Numbered from the stretch's first letter, positions 52,933 to 61,458 are shown. The stretch: 64,000 nt of DNA from Actinosynnema sp042752395 (GCF_042752395.1 NZ_JBHYXZ010000028.1:1-64000), one strand, 5' to 3'. Made by a program: numbers and translations. The notes: generated from the letters alone by a model not told the origin.

Positions 52933-53559
52933 TTACAGTCCGAGCGTCTCGGCCTCGGACGGAGGAGTAGTTCCAACCGGTGTGTAGATGAAGGTCAATG
53001 AGGTCGAACCGCGTACCAAGATTGTCAAGTCGTAGAACGACCCCACGGTGATCGTGGTGCGTGTTTTTGTCAGCATGGAAAGTTGCGGTAGTGCGTCCCT
53101 CTGAAATGCCTCAAGCGCCTCGCTGGAAAGCGTGTTCAATGATGCGCCAATGCCGCTCAATAGGCGAGCAGGTGTCTGGACTGTGCCATTGTTGCCAGTC
53201 ACGTGGGCCGTAACGGCCCGCGTTTTGCTGAACGCACTGCTCTCGGGTAAGAGATAAATCTCAGTAACTGGAGTGACTTTCCCGCCAAAGACGCCCGGCT
53301 TCGCGATGGTTGTCGGCAGAGGTGACGAGCCGGTAGCTAAAAGTGGCAGTTGAAGGTTGATTTGGTCGATCACATCATTTATGGACGAGTCGAACGTCTT
53401 GGCATGTGGCGACGTAGTTGTGGTTGCAGTGGTCTTTGCTTTGGTTGATTCACCGGTGGTAGGCAAATTAGAGGTGGGTGACAGCGCCGCGGTTCCACCT
53501 CCGCATCCCGTCGTCGCTAGCAAAACTAATGAAGAGCAGAGCAGAAATCGCCGCAGCAT
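52933..53559 (-). CDS. Island lipoprotein, 208 aa
   Basis: Lipoprotein signal MLRRFLLCSSLVLLATTGCG with lipobox ATGC-type (TTGC), a Thr/Ser-rich linker (TKAKTTATTTTSPHAKT), then an exported alpha-beta domain (DVIDQINLQLPLLATGSSPL... VTEIYLLPESSAFSKTRAV). Codon use is much less GC-biased than in neighbours, supporting foreign origin. No family recognised. It is divergent from the HD-domain gene. Confidence 0.78.
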   Translation of the reverse strand: MLRRFLLCSSLVLLATTGCGGGTAALSPTSNLPTTGESTKAKTTATTTTSPHAKTFDSSINDVIDQINLQLPLLATGSSPLPTTIAKPGVFGGKVTPVTEIYLLPESSAFSKTRAVTAHVTGNNGTVQTPARLLSGIGASLNTLSSEALEAFQRDALPQLSMLTKTRTTITVGSFYDLTILVRGSTSLTFIYTPVGTTPPSEAETLGL

Positions 53560-53640
53560 CTAATTCGCCTGTCCACTGTGTTGGTCGGTCGGATCTCCTA
53601 TCGGCGGTCGCGCAGTGGGCGTTACCGCATGGCTGTTAGT

Positions 53641-53666
53641 ACCTCCAACTTGGAGGTGGCTAAGGT
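53641..53666 (+). promoter_or_regulatory. Operator and leaderless promoter of the HD-domain gene
   Basis: The palindrome ACCTCCAACTTGGAGGT (53641-53657, 8-bp arms) is followed at once by TAAGGT (53661-53666), which is 6 nt before the ATG at 53673. A repressor bound here would cover the promoter; the truncated XRE gene of the island is a candidate source. Confidence 0.6.
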
Positions 53667-53672
53667 GGCCGC

Positions 53673-54233
53673 ATGGCGGCATGGGCATTCAAGCTGGCGG
53701 CACACCTACTTGCGGGACCGCTTCCACGTAGATGGGCGCATGTTCAGGGTGTTGCGGCACGGGCACGTTCCGTCTCGGCGCTGTTCTCGGATAGCGACGC
53801 CTCAACTCTTGAGGAGGCGGCGGTCCTTCATGACATCGGCTACGCTCCAAATCTAGCGTTGACTGGGTTTCATCCGCTGGACGAAGCTGGATATTTGCGC
53901 GATTCCGGCTATCCTAAAAGTCTCTGTGCGCTCGTTGCGTATCACTCATGTTCTTACCGTGAGGCGGAGCTTCGTGCGATGGTGAACGAATTGAGTGAAT
54001 GGGACGACGAGAAAACGCCTTTGCGGGATGCGCTCTGGTGGGCGGACATGACCACGACGCCGGATGGTCGTCGAACGAACGTTCACGATCGAATTGGCGA
54101 AATCGTGGAACGGTATGGTCCGGCTGACCTTATGACATCCCTTAACTTGGAGGCGAAGTCAGAATTGGTGGCCGCGGTGGAGCGGACTGAGGAGCGGTTG
54201 TGGGCGGCTGGGTTGGGTCACTTGGCGAAGTAG
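53673..54233 (+). CDS. HD-domain phosphohydrolase-like protein
   Basis: 186 aa. HD motif in EEAAVLHDIGYAPNLA (about residues 45-60) with further histidines H36-region and YHSC for metal binding, and a downstream Asp in LWWADMTTTPDG. Members hydrolyse phosphate esters, often of nucleotides. It starts leaderless at 53673 and its end overlaps the convergent NUDIX gene by 16 bp. In this island it may be cargo with a nucleotide-cleaning or signalling role. Confidence 0.85.
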   Translation: MAAWAFKLAAHLLAGPLPRRWAHVQGVAARARSVSALFSDSDASTLEEAAVLHDIGYAPNLALTGFHPLDEAGYLRDSGYPKSLCALVAYHSCSYREAELRAMVNELSEWDDEKTPLRDALWWADMTTTPDGRRTNVHDRIGEIVERYGPADLMTSLNLEAKSELVAAVERTEERLWAAGLGHLAK

Positions 54234-54692
54234 GGAGTGGTCCGCGGTTTGAAGCCGTGTTCGATGCGGAGGCGGATTGAGGGGTGGATGTTGAGGGCTT
54301 CGAGGTCTTCGCGGGCGACCCAGTGGACTTCGCTGGACTCGTCGCTTGTGCGCAGCTCGCCTCCGATGGGCTGAGCGCGGAAGCAGATGGAGAACTCCTG
54401 GCGGACTTCGCCGTCCGTGTAGGAGATGACGTGGGCCGGGTCGGAGTAGACGCCGATGATGTCGGTGGGGTCTACGTCGATGCCGGTCTCTTCCTTGACC
54501 CTCGCGGATGACGGTGTGGCCGATGGTCTCGCCTACGTCTTGGGCTCCGCCGGGGATGGAGTAGAGGTTGTTGTCGGTGCGGCGGATCATGAGCAGGCGG
54601 CCTTGGTCGTCTTGGACGAACGCGGTCACGGCTACGACGATGTTGGTCGCCTTGGGGGCGTTCGGGTCGTTGTAGTGGTCGGTGCGCGCCAT
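54218..54692 (-). pseudogene. NUDIX hydrolase, frameshifted in the Nudix box
   Basis: ATG 54692 (MARTDHYNDPNAPKATN). The Nudix fold begins normally (VVAVTAFVQDDQGRLLMIRR, LYSIPGGAQDVGETIGHTVIRE) and then needs a one-base shift at about 54499-54501, where GGG stands for GG, to continue VKEETGIDVDPTDIIGVYSD... HWVAREDLEAL to TGA at 54218. The shift falls inside the catalytic REVxEExG box. It is either a recent mutation or a sequencing error; otherwise the protein is complete (about 157 aa). Confidence 0.85.
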
Positions 54693-54702
54693 GGTTCCCT
54701 GC

Positions 54703-55017
54703 CTACCACTTGGGTGGCTTGGCGTCGTCCCAGACGCCCTGGAAGCTCTCGGCGTAGGTCTCGAAGAGGTCGCCTCCGGAGAGGCGGCGCAGGTGGAGGA
54801 CCGGGGCGTGGGCTGCCATGAAGCCGTGGACGTGGGTGTTGACCGGCATCTCGTCATCGAAGCGGTAGATCGAGTTGTAGAGCGTGGTGCGGTGGCAGCG
54901 GATCTCGGCGTGGCCGGTGTCTGCCGGCGGCTTGAAGAACGCCAGGGCGTTGCGAACCTTCGCGGCGAGGGTGCCCTTGTCACGCCACGGCGCACCAGTG
55001 GCGAGAGGACGGTGAGG
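54703..55017 (-). pseudogene. C-terminal fragment of an XRE-DUF5919 regulator
   Basis: About 100 codons (GTLAAKVRNALAFFKPPADT, RCHRTTLYNSIYRFDDEMPV, THVHGFMAAHAPVLHLRRLS) ending PPKW-TAG, 10 bp before the NUDIX start. Intact relatives are about 270 aa with an N-terminal helix-turn-helix; here everything upstream is missing and a stop closes the frame. XRE-NUDIX gene pairs are typical cargo of actinomycete integrative elements. Confidence 0.75.
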
Positions 55018-55269
55018 AGACCCGGTTCAAGATCACTCGTGCCGGGACGGTCTCGTGGCTGCCCTGGATGCCCGGCCCGTTCGACTGCTGATCGGTGGTG
55101 TGGGCGGGCAGCGGATGCGGCGGTGTCCGCCCACATTGGACGTAAGACCTGAAGAAGATCACTGGACCTGTCGTTGACGGACCTCAAGCTTGGGCATGCC
55201 TGTCAACGCTCGATGTCGAGTACTGACATGCGCCGAAGCATGTCGTCAGGACGCGCCGTCGTTGGTGCC
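55018..55269. other. Island segment without a recognisable gene
   Basis: About 250 bp between the XRE fragment and the membrane-protein gene. It probably contains the deletion scar that removed the XRE N-terminus. Confidence 0.35.
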
Positions 55270-55813
55270 TCACTGTTCCAGGTAGTGCACCCGGACAGCC
55301 GTGTCCAAGTCTCGGACGTCCGTCTTCAGGGCTTGGAGGACGGTCTCTTGGTCTCGTCCGAGCAGTCCAGCGATGTCGTAGGCGATCTCTGCCTCAACCA
55401 ACTCCGGCCTTGCATCGAGGGACTGGCGGTTGAGAGCGGACGCCCTGTCGAAGATCCACCACTTGTGACCGGCGTCGTGCGGTTCGGTTGGCTTGAGGCG
55501 CGCTGCGGTCGCGGCGTCCACCGGCACGTCGTGCATGGTGTGGCGAAGACCCAGAGCGACCCGAACGATGGTCGCCCTATGTCCCGGAAGCTGCAGAAGG
55601 ATCGCTTTCGCTTTTGCGATGTCGCGCCCGACCGGTGCACCGCCACCGGCGATGCAGTTCGAGTAGTTCCGCAAGAAGTCGGGCTTGATCCTTCCGGGCG
55701 TCCAGATTCCTCTGCTGCTCGTCCCGTCGATCTTGGCGTCGCCACCCTACGAGAGCAATCGTCACGGCTGTCGCCGATGCGACCACCGAACCGAGCAGGC
55801 TCAGCGAGTTCAT
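55270..55813 (-). pseudogene. Small membrane-anchored protein, frameshifted
   Basis: ATG 55813 begins MNSLSLLGSVVASATAVTIA with one N-terminal membrane helix and a basic, helical follow-up (WRRQDRRDEQQRNLDARKDQ). At about 55650-55665 the coding signal moves to another frame that continues to 55270 (AKAKAILLQLPGHRATIVRV... ETVLQALKTDVRDLDTAVRV). Joined, it would be about 180 aa. It is the second frameshift in this island. Function unknown. Confidence 0.55.
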
Positions 55814-55916
55814 GGTTGGGACTGTAGTGACGCAGGTCACTCGAAGTGGGTGTGACGCGCAGACAGCTTGTGCGCCGGCACAACCGCCGGTTCGTGACCC
55901 GTGGCAGACGGGGATT

Positions 55917-56042
55917 CCGGCTGACGGCGACTGACGGGAAAGATCAGGCCCCGAGCGCGTTGTCGCAGCTCAGGGCCTGATTCACCCGGCGAAAGGTGAG
56001 TGCCCCCGGCAGGATTCGAACCTGCGACACACGGTTTAGGAA
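55917..56042. repeat. 126-bp direct repeat, island boundary (attL-like)
   Basis: Exact partner of 52329-52454. Here it completes the functional tRNA-Arg(CCU) gene, as expected for an element that restores the tRNA's 3' half on insertion. Confidence 0.93.
55942..55982 (-). terminator. tRNA-Arg terminator hairpin
   Basis: Stem of ATCAGGCCC-type arms continuing GAGC/GCTC, followed on the minus strand by CTTTCCC. An identical copy lies in the other repeat. Confidence 0.65.
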
Positions 56043-56073
56043 ACCGATGCTCTATCCCCTGAGCTACGAGGGC
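56001..56073 (-). tRNA. tRNA-Arg (anticodon CCU)
   Basis: 73 nt. Acceptor GCCCTCG/CGGGGGC with one G-T pair, D-arm AGCTCAGGGGATAGAGC, anticodon loop TTCCTAA with CCT at 56040-56038, T-arm GCAGG-TTCGAAT-CCTGC, discriminator A. CCA is not encoded. It reads AGG codons. The 3' half is duplicated at the far end of the island, marking this gene as the integration site. Confidence 0.95.
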
Positions 56074-56272
56074 GCGGGCATGAGCCTACCGGGTGCCCCC
56101 GGCAGGTTCGGGTGGTGGGGTTGTCACTCGGTGAGCCTAGGATCGTGCACCTTGGGTGAGGGCGGGGGTCCCGAGCGGTCGGCTGTCCGGGCGAAGTGGT
56201 CCCCCTCGTCTTCTCCGCATCGGTCCAGTGAGGTACAGAAGGGGCATATCCCTCTCCGACGAAAGCCGACCC

Positions 56273-57271
56273 ATGAGCAGCCGACCCTGGCCCGACTTCC
56301 GTCCCGGCCCGCTGGGCTCCCTCGGCGCCTGGTGGCGGCGGCTCCGGGCCCGCCCCAACGCCGAGCAGTACACGTTCGTGCCGCCCTCGACCACCCACGA
56401 GCACCCGTTCGAGTCGCCGCTGCCCAGCGCCGTCTACGGGCTCGACTTCCACGTCCGGATGACGATCCACTGGCGCGTGGACCTCACCACGGGCGTCCGG
56501 CACAACGCCCCGCGCAGCGCGGCGGTCAACGACATCGTCAACCGGGCCAAAGCCCTCACCGAACGGGCGATGCTCGTGCACCACGCCCCGCTCCGGTACC
56601 GGCTCGGCGCGGAACTCGCGGAGGAGCGGCAGGTCGAGGGCACGCACGTGTGGGCGCGGGCCGACGCGGTCGAGTTGACCGTCGACGACAACGACCTGGC
56701 GATGGCCCGCAAGCACATCGAACTGCTCCAGACCACCACCATGCGCCAGGCCGAGCGGGACGCCGAACGGGCCGAGATCAAGTACCTGCGCGACGAGGTG
56801 CTGACCGACCTGTCGACCGCGACGATCTGGTGGCTGGTCCGCAACGGCTACGAGGTGGAGCAGGCCGTGGGCCTCAGCAGGCACCTGGCCGAACTGGTCG
56901 GCATCGCGGCCCAGCGCCGCGACCAGCACTGGGCCGACACGCTGGTCACGTCGTTCGAGAGCGCCCTGCCCCGCCTGGACGACGGCCACCGCACGGATGT
57001 CCGGATGCACCTCGCCAAGGCGCTCGGCATCTACGGCGGCTCGACGGTGGCCGAGGAGTTCGCCGAGCAGGTCGGGTTGCCCGCCCAGCCGGACCAGCAG
57101 GTCGAGGGGAGCGCGCAGATCCAGCCGAACCGGCAGGCGAACGCGCAGATCCCGGCGGGCCCGCAGGGGAGCCCGCAACTGCCCGCGAGCGGCGCGCCGC
57201 GGCCGAACCACCAGGACCACCGGCCACTGCCGCCGAACCACCGCCGGAACGGCGCCAAGCCCCTGCCGTGA
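56273..57271 (+). CDS. Hypothetical protein, 332 aa, helical with Gln/Pro-rich tail
   Basis: No signal peptide. A beta-rich part (YGLDFHVRMTIHWRVDLTTG) is followed by a long helical segment (about 80-170: NDIVNRAKALTERAMLVHHA, LAMARKHIELLQTTTMRQAE) reminiscent of SPFH/band-7 coiled coils, then a helical domain and a disordered C-terminus rich in Gln, Asn and Pro (about 285-332). ATG 56273 (MSSRPWPDFRPG). Family not recognised; possibly a membrane-surface scaffold. Confidence 0.75.
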   Translation: MSSRPWPDFRPGPLGSLGAWWRRLRARPNAEQYTFVPPSTTHEHPFESPLPSAVYGLDFHVRMTIHWRVDLTTGVRHNAPRSAAVNDIVNRAKALTERAMLVHHAPLRYRLGAELAEERQVEGTHVWARADAVELTVDDNDLAMARKHIELLQTTTMRQAERDAERAEIKYLRDEVLTDLSTATIWWLVRNGYEVEQAVGLSRHLAELVGIAAQRRDQHWADTLVTSFESALPRLDDGHRTDVRMHLAKALGIYGGSTVAEEFAEQVGLPAQPDQQVEGSAQIQPNRQANAQIPAGPQGSPQLPASGAPRPNHQDHRPLPPNHRRNGAKPLP

Positions 57272-57288
57272 TTCCCTAACCTGTGATC

Positions 57289-58035
57289 GTGACCCACAAC
57301 CTGACCGAGGTGCGCGGCGCGGCGGTGGCCGGCGCGTTGCGCGTCCTCGCCCGGCTCACGCCGTACGTCGAACCCGAGCTGATCGGCCTGCGCGAGGTGG
57401 TGCGGCCGGGTGACGTGTGCGTCGACATCGGCGCGGCGCTCGGCCTCTACACCGTCTCGCTGTCCCGCCTCGTCGGTCCACAAGGGACAGTGCACAGCAT
57501 CGAGCCGCTGGTGTTCGCGCACCCCGCCCTGTCCTTCCTGCTGCGCCCGCGCGAGGGTCGCAACGTCGTGCGGCACTCCGTCGCGCTGGGCGTCAGCGAG
57601 GGCCGTGACGTCATGAGCGTCCCCGTCCGGCACGGCACACCGGTCACCGGCCGTTCGTTCCTCACCGCGGGCGCGGACGGGCTCGGCTCCAACGAGGAGT
57701 TCACCGACCACCTGGAGGTCCTGGTCCGCACGGACACGCTGGACCGGTTCTGCGCGGCCAACGCCATCGACCGGCTCGACTTCGTCAAGGCCGACGTGGA
57801 GGGTGCGGAGCTGCGCGTGCTGCAGGGCGGCGAGGAGACGCTGGAACGGTTCCGGCCGACGCTGCTCCTAGAGATCGAGGAACGGCACGTGCTGCGCTTC
57901 GGCTACCGGGCGCGCGACGTGCAGGAGTGGCTGGCCGAGCGCGGCTACCGGATGCACGCCTGGCACCGCGGCACGTGGCGGCCGGTGGAGCGGATCGACG
58001 ATCGCGTGCGCAACTACCTGTTCACCGCGCGATAA
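57289..58035 (+). CDS. FkbM-family methyltransferase
   Basis: 248 aa SAM-dependent methyltransferase with motif I VCVDIGAALGLYTVSLS (about 40-56), acidic HSIEPLVF, and the FkbM hallmark DFVKADVEGAELRVLQGG (about 163-180) followed by LLLEIEERH. FkbM relatives methylate hydroxyls of secondary metabolites or sugars. GTG 57289 is 6 nt after TAACCT (leaderless); GTG 57283 is an in-frame alternative. The 13-bp minisatellite begins 5 bp after the stop. Confidence 0.88.
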   Translation: MTHNLTEVRGAAVAGALRVLARLTPYVEPELIGLREVVRPGDVCVDIGAALGLYTVSLSRLVGPQGTVHSIEPLVFAHPALSFLLRPREGRNVVRHSVALGVSEGRDVMSVPVRHGTPVTGRSFLTAGADGLGSNEEFTDHLEVLVRTDTLDRFCAANAIDRLDFVKADVEGAELRVLQGGEETLERFRPTLLLEIEERHVLRFGYRARDVQEWLAERGYRMHAWHRGTWRPVERIDDRVRNYLFTAR

Positions 58036-58039
58036 CGGC

Positions 58040-58195
58040 GCACCACAAGCCCGCACGACAAGCCCGCACGAGAAGGCCGCACGAGAAGGCCGCACGAGAA
58101 GGCCGCACGAGAAGGCCGCACGAGAAGGCCGCACGAGAAGGCCGCACGAGAAGGCCGCACGAGAAGGCCGCACGAGAAGGCCACGCGAGAAGGCC
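58040..58195. repeat. 13-bp minisatellite, 12 units
   Basis: Nine exact tandem copies of GCACGAGAAGGCC (58066-58182), with two diverged copies before and one after. Since 13 is not a multiple of 3, the array is open in all plus frames and would encode a 13-residue repeat. It lies between an FkbM gene and a terminator and is likely to vary in copy number between strains. Confidence 0.9.
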
Positions 58196-58214
58196 GACAG
58201 GGCACGAGCACAGC

Positions 58215-58252
58215 GGAAGACCCCGGTCCCTGGGGGTGGACCGGGGTCTTCC
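58215..58252. terminator. Bidirectional hairpin terminator
   Basis: Perfect 15-bp stem GGAAGACCCCGGTCC / GGACCGGGGTCTTCC with an 8-nt loop, between convergent genes, 12 bp from the stop of the acylase gene. Confidence 0.85.
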
Positions 58253-58263
58253 TGTGGGCCGGT

Positions 58264-61200
58264 CTACTTGACGTAGACCTCAAGTTCGTACAACGAGTAT
58301 CCGTACCCGGTGGCTCGTTGGATACCCGTCATTCGTACGAATCGTGCCGCATCAGGCGGGAACGACGCAAGGTCCTTTCCGCCGTCTCCGGCGGAAGTTT
58401 CGTACGCGGTCCGCCACGTGCTGCCATCGGTCGACAGCTCTATGCGATATGCCTTGGCATAAGCGGCTTCCCACGACAGCGCGACGCGGCCGACGGTGCG
58501 CGTCGCGCCCAGGTCGACCCGGATCCACTGCGGGTCGGACCAGTCGCTCGCCCAGCGGGTGTCCGGCTTGCCGTCCACCGCGTTCGAGGGCGGCGAGTCG
58601 TACCAGCCGCGCTCGTGGCTGCTCGCGGTGGCGGTGGCGCCGGCGGCGAGGTTGGCCAGGTCCGTGCCCCGGCGGGACGGGAACTGGACGACCTGCTGGT
58701 AGGTGGGCCGGTTCTGCCAGTTCACCTTGTCGTGCGTGATGCCGCCCATGGCGCGGTGGATGATGGTGTCCGCGCACCACTGGTCACCGGCGGCGCACGA
58801 CGCGTCACCGGGGTAGACGGCGGTCGCGGGCACCGCCGCCGCGGCGCGGAGGCTGTCCAGCAGCACCTGGCGGCACGCCGCCACCGCGCCACCACCGCAG
58901 TAACGCGCGCCGAGCGCGCCGTTCACCCGGTCGCCGAGCACGGCGCGCAGGTCCTTGTCGACGTAGCTCCACCAGCCGTTCTGGAACGACGAGCCCTTGT
59001 GCGGGGCCGCGCCGTGCGTGTCCGACGGCGGTTCGTCCACCTGGACGGCCCTGGTCAGCTGGTCGTAGAGCGCGTCGCCCAGGCCCGGCCGGAACTGCGC
59101 CTCGACCAGCCGCGGCCACCACGCGTCCAGCACGCGGATCGCGTCGGCGTGGGCGTAGGTCTTGCTGCCGCGCGAGGTTTCCTTGCGCAGCGAGCCGGAT
59201 CGCTGCCAGTCGCGCAGCTTGCCGATCACGGACACCAGCGCCGGGTCGGTCACGGCCGCCGTGTCGATCACCCGCAGCAGGTCCGACAGCACCTGCTCGG
59301 CGCGCAGGTCCGCCACGCCCGCCTCGGCCATGGCCTTCGTCAACGACGCCCGGCTGACGGGCCCGCGGGCGATGAGCGCCCGGACGCGGTCGTCCAGCAG
59401 GTCGCCGCGGTGCACCGAACCCATGCCGTAGCCGGACGCGGAGTAGTCCAGCGCCTGCTTGTTGTTCCAACTGATGTAGAAGTCCTGGTTGACGGAGTTC
59501 GGGTGCTGCGCGAACGGCGTGTACGTCGCGGTGTTGCGGTCGGGGTTCCAGCCCTCCCACTCGTACGCGGGCTCGGCCTTCACCGGCAGGTGCGGGTCGA
59601 CCGCGGCCTTGCGGACGGGGTTCGCGCCGGAGTTGAAGTACGCCGTGTCGCGCGAGTCCACGTAGAACCAGTTGAACGCGTACCCGATGTGCTCGGCCGC
59701 GCGCTGGAAGTCCGCCGCCGACCTGATCGCGTCGGGGTCGTTGAACTCCTGGAACCCGATGATCGAGTCCACCTCGTGCAGGTAGGTCGACCGCAGCGAG
59801 GTGTACGCCACGAACTTCCCGTCCACCTTGGCGCGGCTGTGCACGAGCCCGTACTTGGTGCGGTGCATGACGAGCGTGTACGACCCGGCGGGCGTCGGGT
59901 CGGCGACCGTGGGCTTCCAGGAGTTCCTGCGCTCCAGGCGCTCCATCGGCAGGCACTGGCCGTGGTAGCGGTAGTGCGCGGACGTCGCGGTGGCGGGCGC
60001 GCCGGACGGCTCGCACAGCTCGACGGCGTAGGTGTCGGTGATGTCCTGACCTGCCGACGTCGCGCTCCACGAGTAGTCGATGCCCCGTCCGAGCTGGACG
60101 TACATCGACACGCCGGCGAACGACACGCCGCGGGCGCGCAGGCCGGGGCCGTTCAGCTCCTGGAGCATGAGCAGCTGCGGCGCGAAGTAGCCGGTCTGCG
60201 GGCCCCACACGGCGACCGGGTTGCCCGTGTCGGTGTGCCGGCCGGACACGACCAGCGCGTTGGACATGCCGTGCTTCTTGGCGAGCAGGTCGCGGGGGAG
60301 GACGCCGTCGGCGAAGAGACCTTCCAACGGCTCGAGGCCCGCCGGGATGTCCACTGTGGATGCTGCGGTGGAAACCTGGTCGTGCACCATCGGTTCGGGG
60401 GTGACGACGCCGCCGTCGGGCAGCGCGACGCCCTGCGGCGAGGCCGGGGTCGTGCCGTACGGGAAGCGTTGGCCGTCGTGGAGGGTCAGCACGGCCTCGG
60501 GGTCGTTCTGCTCCCGGAAGGACCGCCACACCTGCTCGCCCGCGGCCGCGCCGTACCGGTTCTGCGCGGCCAGCTTGACCAGCGCGTTCTGCACCTCGCC
60601 GCCACCGCCCGCGCCGAACAGGCCGCCCACGACGGCGGCGATGGCCACCAGGTCGGTCGGCTGGAACGGCTTGATGTCGTTCCAGTTGGTGATCGCGTCG
60701 GCGTGCCCGGTCAGCACGTACTCGCCGGGGAACGTCCGGTTGTTCACGGCGGTGGCGATGTAGGCGTTGATGCCCGCGATGTAGTCCTTGACGTCCTGCA
60801 ACGCCTGCGCCCCGCGCGGGCCCTGGGCGGCCACCTGGTCGATCTGCGCCTGGAGGTCGGCCTCGGTGTAGGGGATCTGGTTGTAGAAGCTCTGCTCCAG
60901 CGCCCGGTTGCCCTCCGCGCCGCCCGCGAACCCGGACAGCTGTCCGCGGCCGAGGTGGCGGAACAGGTCCATCAGCCAGAGGCGGTCCTGCGCGGCGGCG
61001 TAGCCCGCGCCGAACTCCGTGCCGGACCGGGTGGTGCCGTAGATGTGCGGCATGCCGATCGCCTTGTCCCGCACGATCGTGACGTCGGCGCGGGGCTTGA
61101 TCGTGCTCGCGACCTGGTCGGCGGGGACGCCGAAGGAGGCGTCGTTGAAGAACGCGCCCAGTTGGTCGTTGGTCAGGCCGCCGTAGCCGGGGACGAGCGA

Positions 61201-61458
61201 GTCGTAGCGGCCGAGCTGGTCGGCCGAGTGCGCGGGCCGGGTGCCGAGCAGCTGGTGGGCCAGGATCTCGGCGAGCGTGGCGTTGCCGTTCTGGCCGGGT
61301 GGCAGCACGTCGTGGCACTGGCCGAGGCAGTGGTCGTCCGGGGTGAACGCGCCGGTCCTGACCTCGGGTGGGGCGGCGGCCTGGGACGTGGTCGGGACGG
61401 TGAGGGTGGCCGCGGCGAGGAGGGCGACCACGGCTAGCGATCGGGCGGCTCTCCGCAT
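58264..61458 (-). CDS. Secreted penicillin acylase-family N-terminal-nucleophile hydrolase with discoidin domain
   Basis: 1064 aa. Sec signal MRRAARSLAVVALLAAATLT (cut near SQAAAP). Alpha chain with FGAGYAAAQDRLWLMDLFRH (about 158-177), a spacer, then the beta-chain start at GMSNALVVSGRHT: the Ser after Gly-Met (about residue 400) would be freed by self-cleavage as catalytic N-terminus. The C-terminal 130 residues form an F5/8 type C (discoidin) carbohydrate-binding domain (NLAAGATATASSHERGWYDS, DGKPDTRWASDWSDPQWIRV). It hydrolyses amides, perhaps acyl-homoserine lactones, beta-lactams or lipopeptides; substrate unknown. Confidence 0.9.
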   Translation of the reverse strand: MRRAARSLAVVALLAAATLTVPTTSQAAAPPEVRTGAFTPDDHCLGQCHDVLPPGQNGNATLAEILAHQLLGTRPAHSADQLGRYDSLVPGYGGLTNDQLGAFFNDASFGVPADQVASTIKPRADVTIVRDKAIGMPHIYGTTRSGTEFGAGYAAAQDRLWLMDLFRHLGRGQLSGFAGGAEGNRALEQSFYNQIPYTEADLQAQIDQVAAQGPRGAQALQDVKDYIAGINAYIATAVNNRTFPGEYVLTGHADAITNWNDIKPFQPTDLVAIAAVVGGLFGAGGGGEVQNALVKLAAQNRYGAAAGEQVWRSFREQNDPEAVLTLHDGQRFPYGTTPASPQGVALPDGGVVTPEPMVHDQVSTAASTVDIPAGLEPLEGLFADGVLPRDLLAKKHGMSNALVVSGRHTDTGNPVAVWGPQTGYFAPQLLMLQELNGPGLRARGVSFAGVSMYVQLGRGIDYSWSATSAGQDITDTYAVELCEPSGAPATATSAHYRYHGQCLPMERLERRNSWKPTVADPTPAGSYTLVMHRTKYGLVHSRAKVDGKFVAYTSLRSTYLHEVDSIIGFQEFNDPDAIRSAADFQRAAEHIGYAFNWFYVDSRDTAYFNSGANPVRKAAVDPHLPVKAEPAYEWEGWNPDRNTATYTPFAQHPNSVNQDFYISWNNKQALDYSASGYGMGSVHRGDLLDDRVRALIARGPVSRASLTKAMAEAGVADLRAEQVLSDLLRVIDTAAVTDPALVSVIGKLRDWQRSGSLRKETSRGSKTYAHADAIRVLDAWWPRLVEAQFRPGLGDALYDQLTRAVQVDEPPSDTHGAAPHKGSSFQNGWWSYVDKDLRAVLGDRVNGALGARYCGGGAVAACRQVLLDSLRAAAAVPATAVYPGDASCAAGDQWCADTIIHRAMGGITHDKVNWQNRPTYQQVVQFPSRRGTDLANLAAGATATASSHERGWYDSPPSNAVDGKPDTRWASDWSDPQWIRVDLGATRTVGRVALSWEAAYAKAYRIELSTDGSTWRTAYETSAGDGGKDLASFPPDAARFVRMTGIQRATGYGYSLYELEVYVK

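Larger units (their letters stand above)
52455..55916. mobile_element. Small tRNA-Arg integrated island (decayed AICE or CIME)
   Basis: 3.46 kb between the two 126-bp repeats. It has clearly lower GC and different codon use, notably 52.93-54.2 kb. Cargo: a lipoprotein, an HD-domain protein, a frameshifted NUDIX gene, the C-terminal part of an XRE-DUF5919 regulator and a frameshifted membrane protein. NUDIX and XRE genes are common in actinomycete integrative elements of the pSAM2 type. No integrase, excisionase or transfer gene is visible, so it is a relic or depends on another element for movement. Confidence 0.85.

Noticed and set aside
52356..52976. 206-codon minus-strand frame across the island's left end
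   Set aside because: It runs through the tRNA fragment and the repeat, so it cannot be an intact ancestral gene; kept only as a note on a possible remnant.
58040..58195. CRISPR array
   Set aside because: Units are 13 bp head to tail without spacers and no cas genes are nearby; it is a minisatellite.
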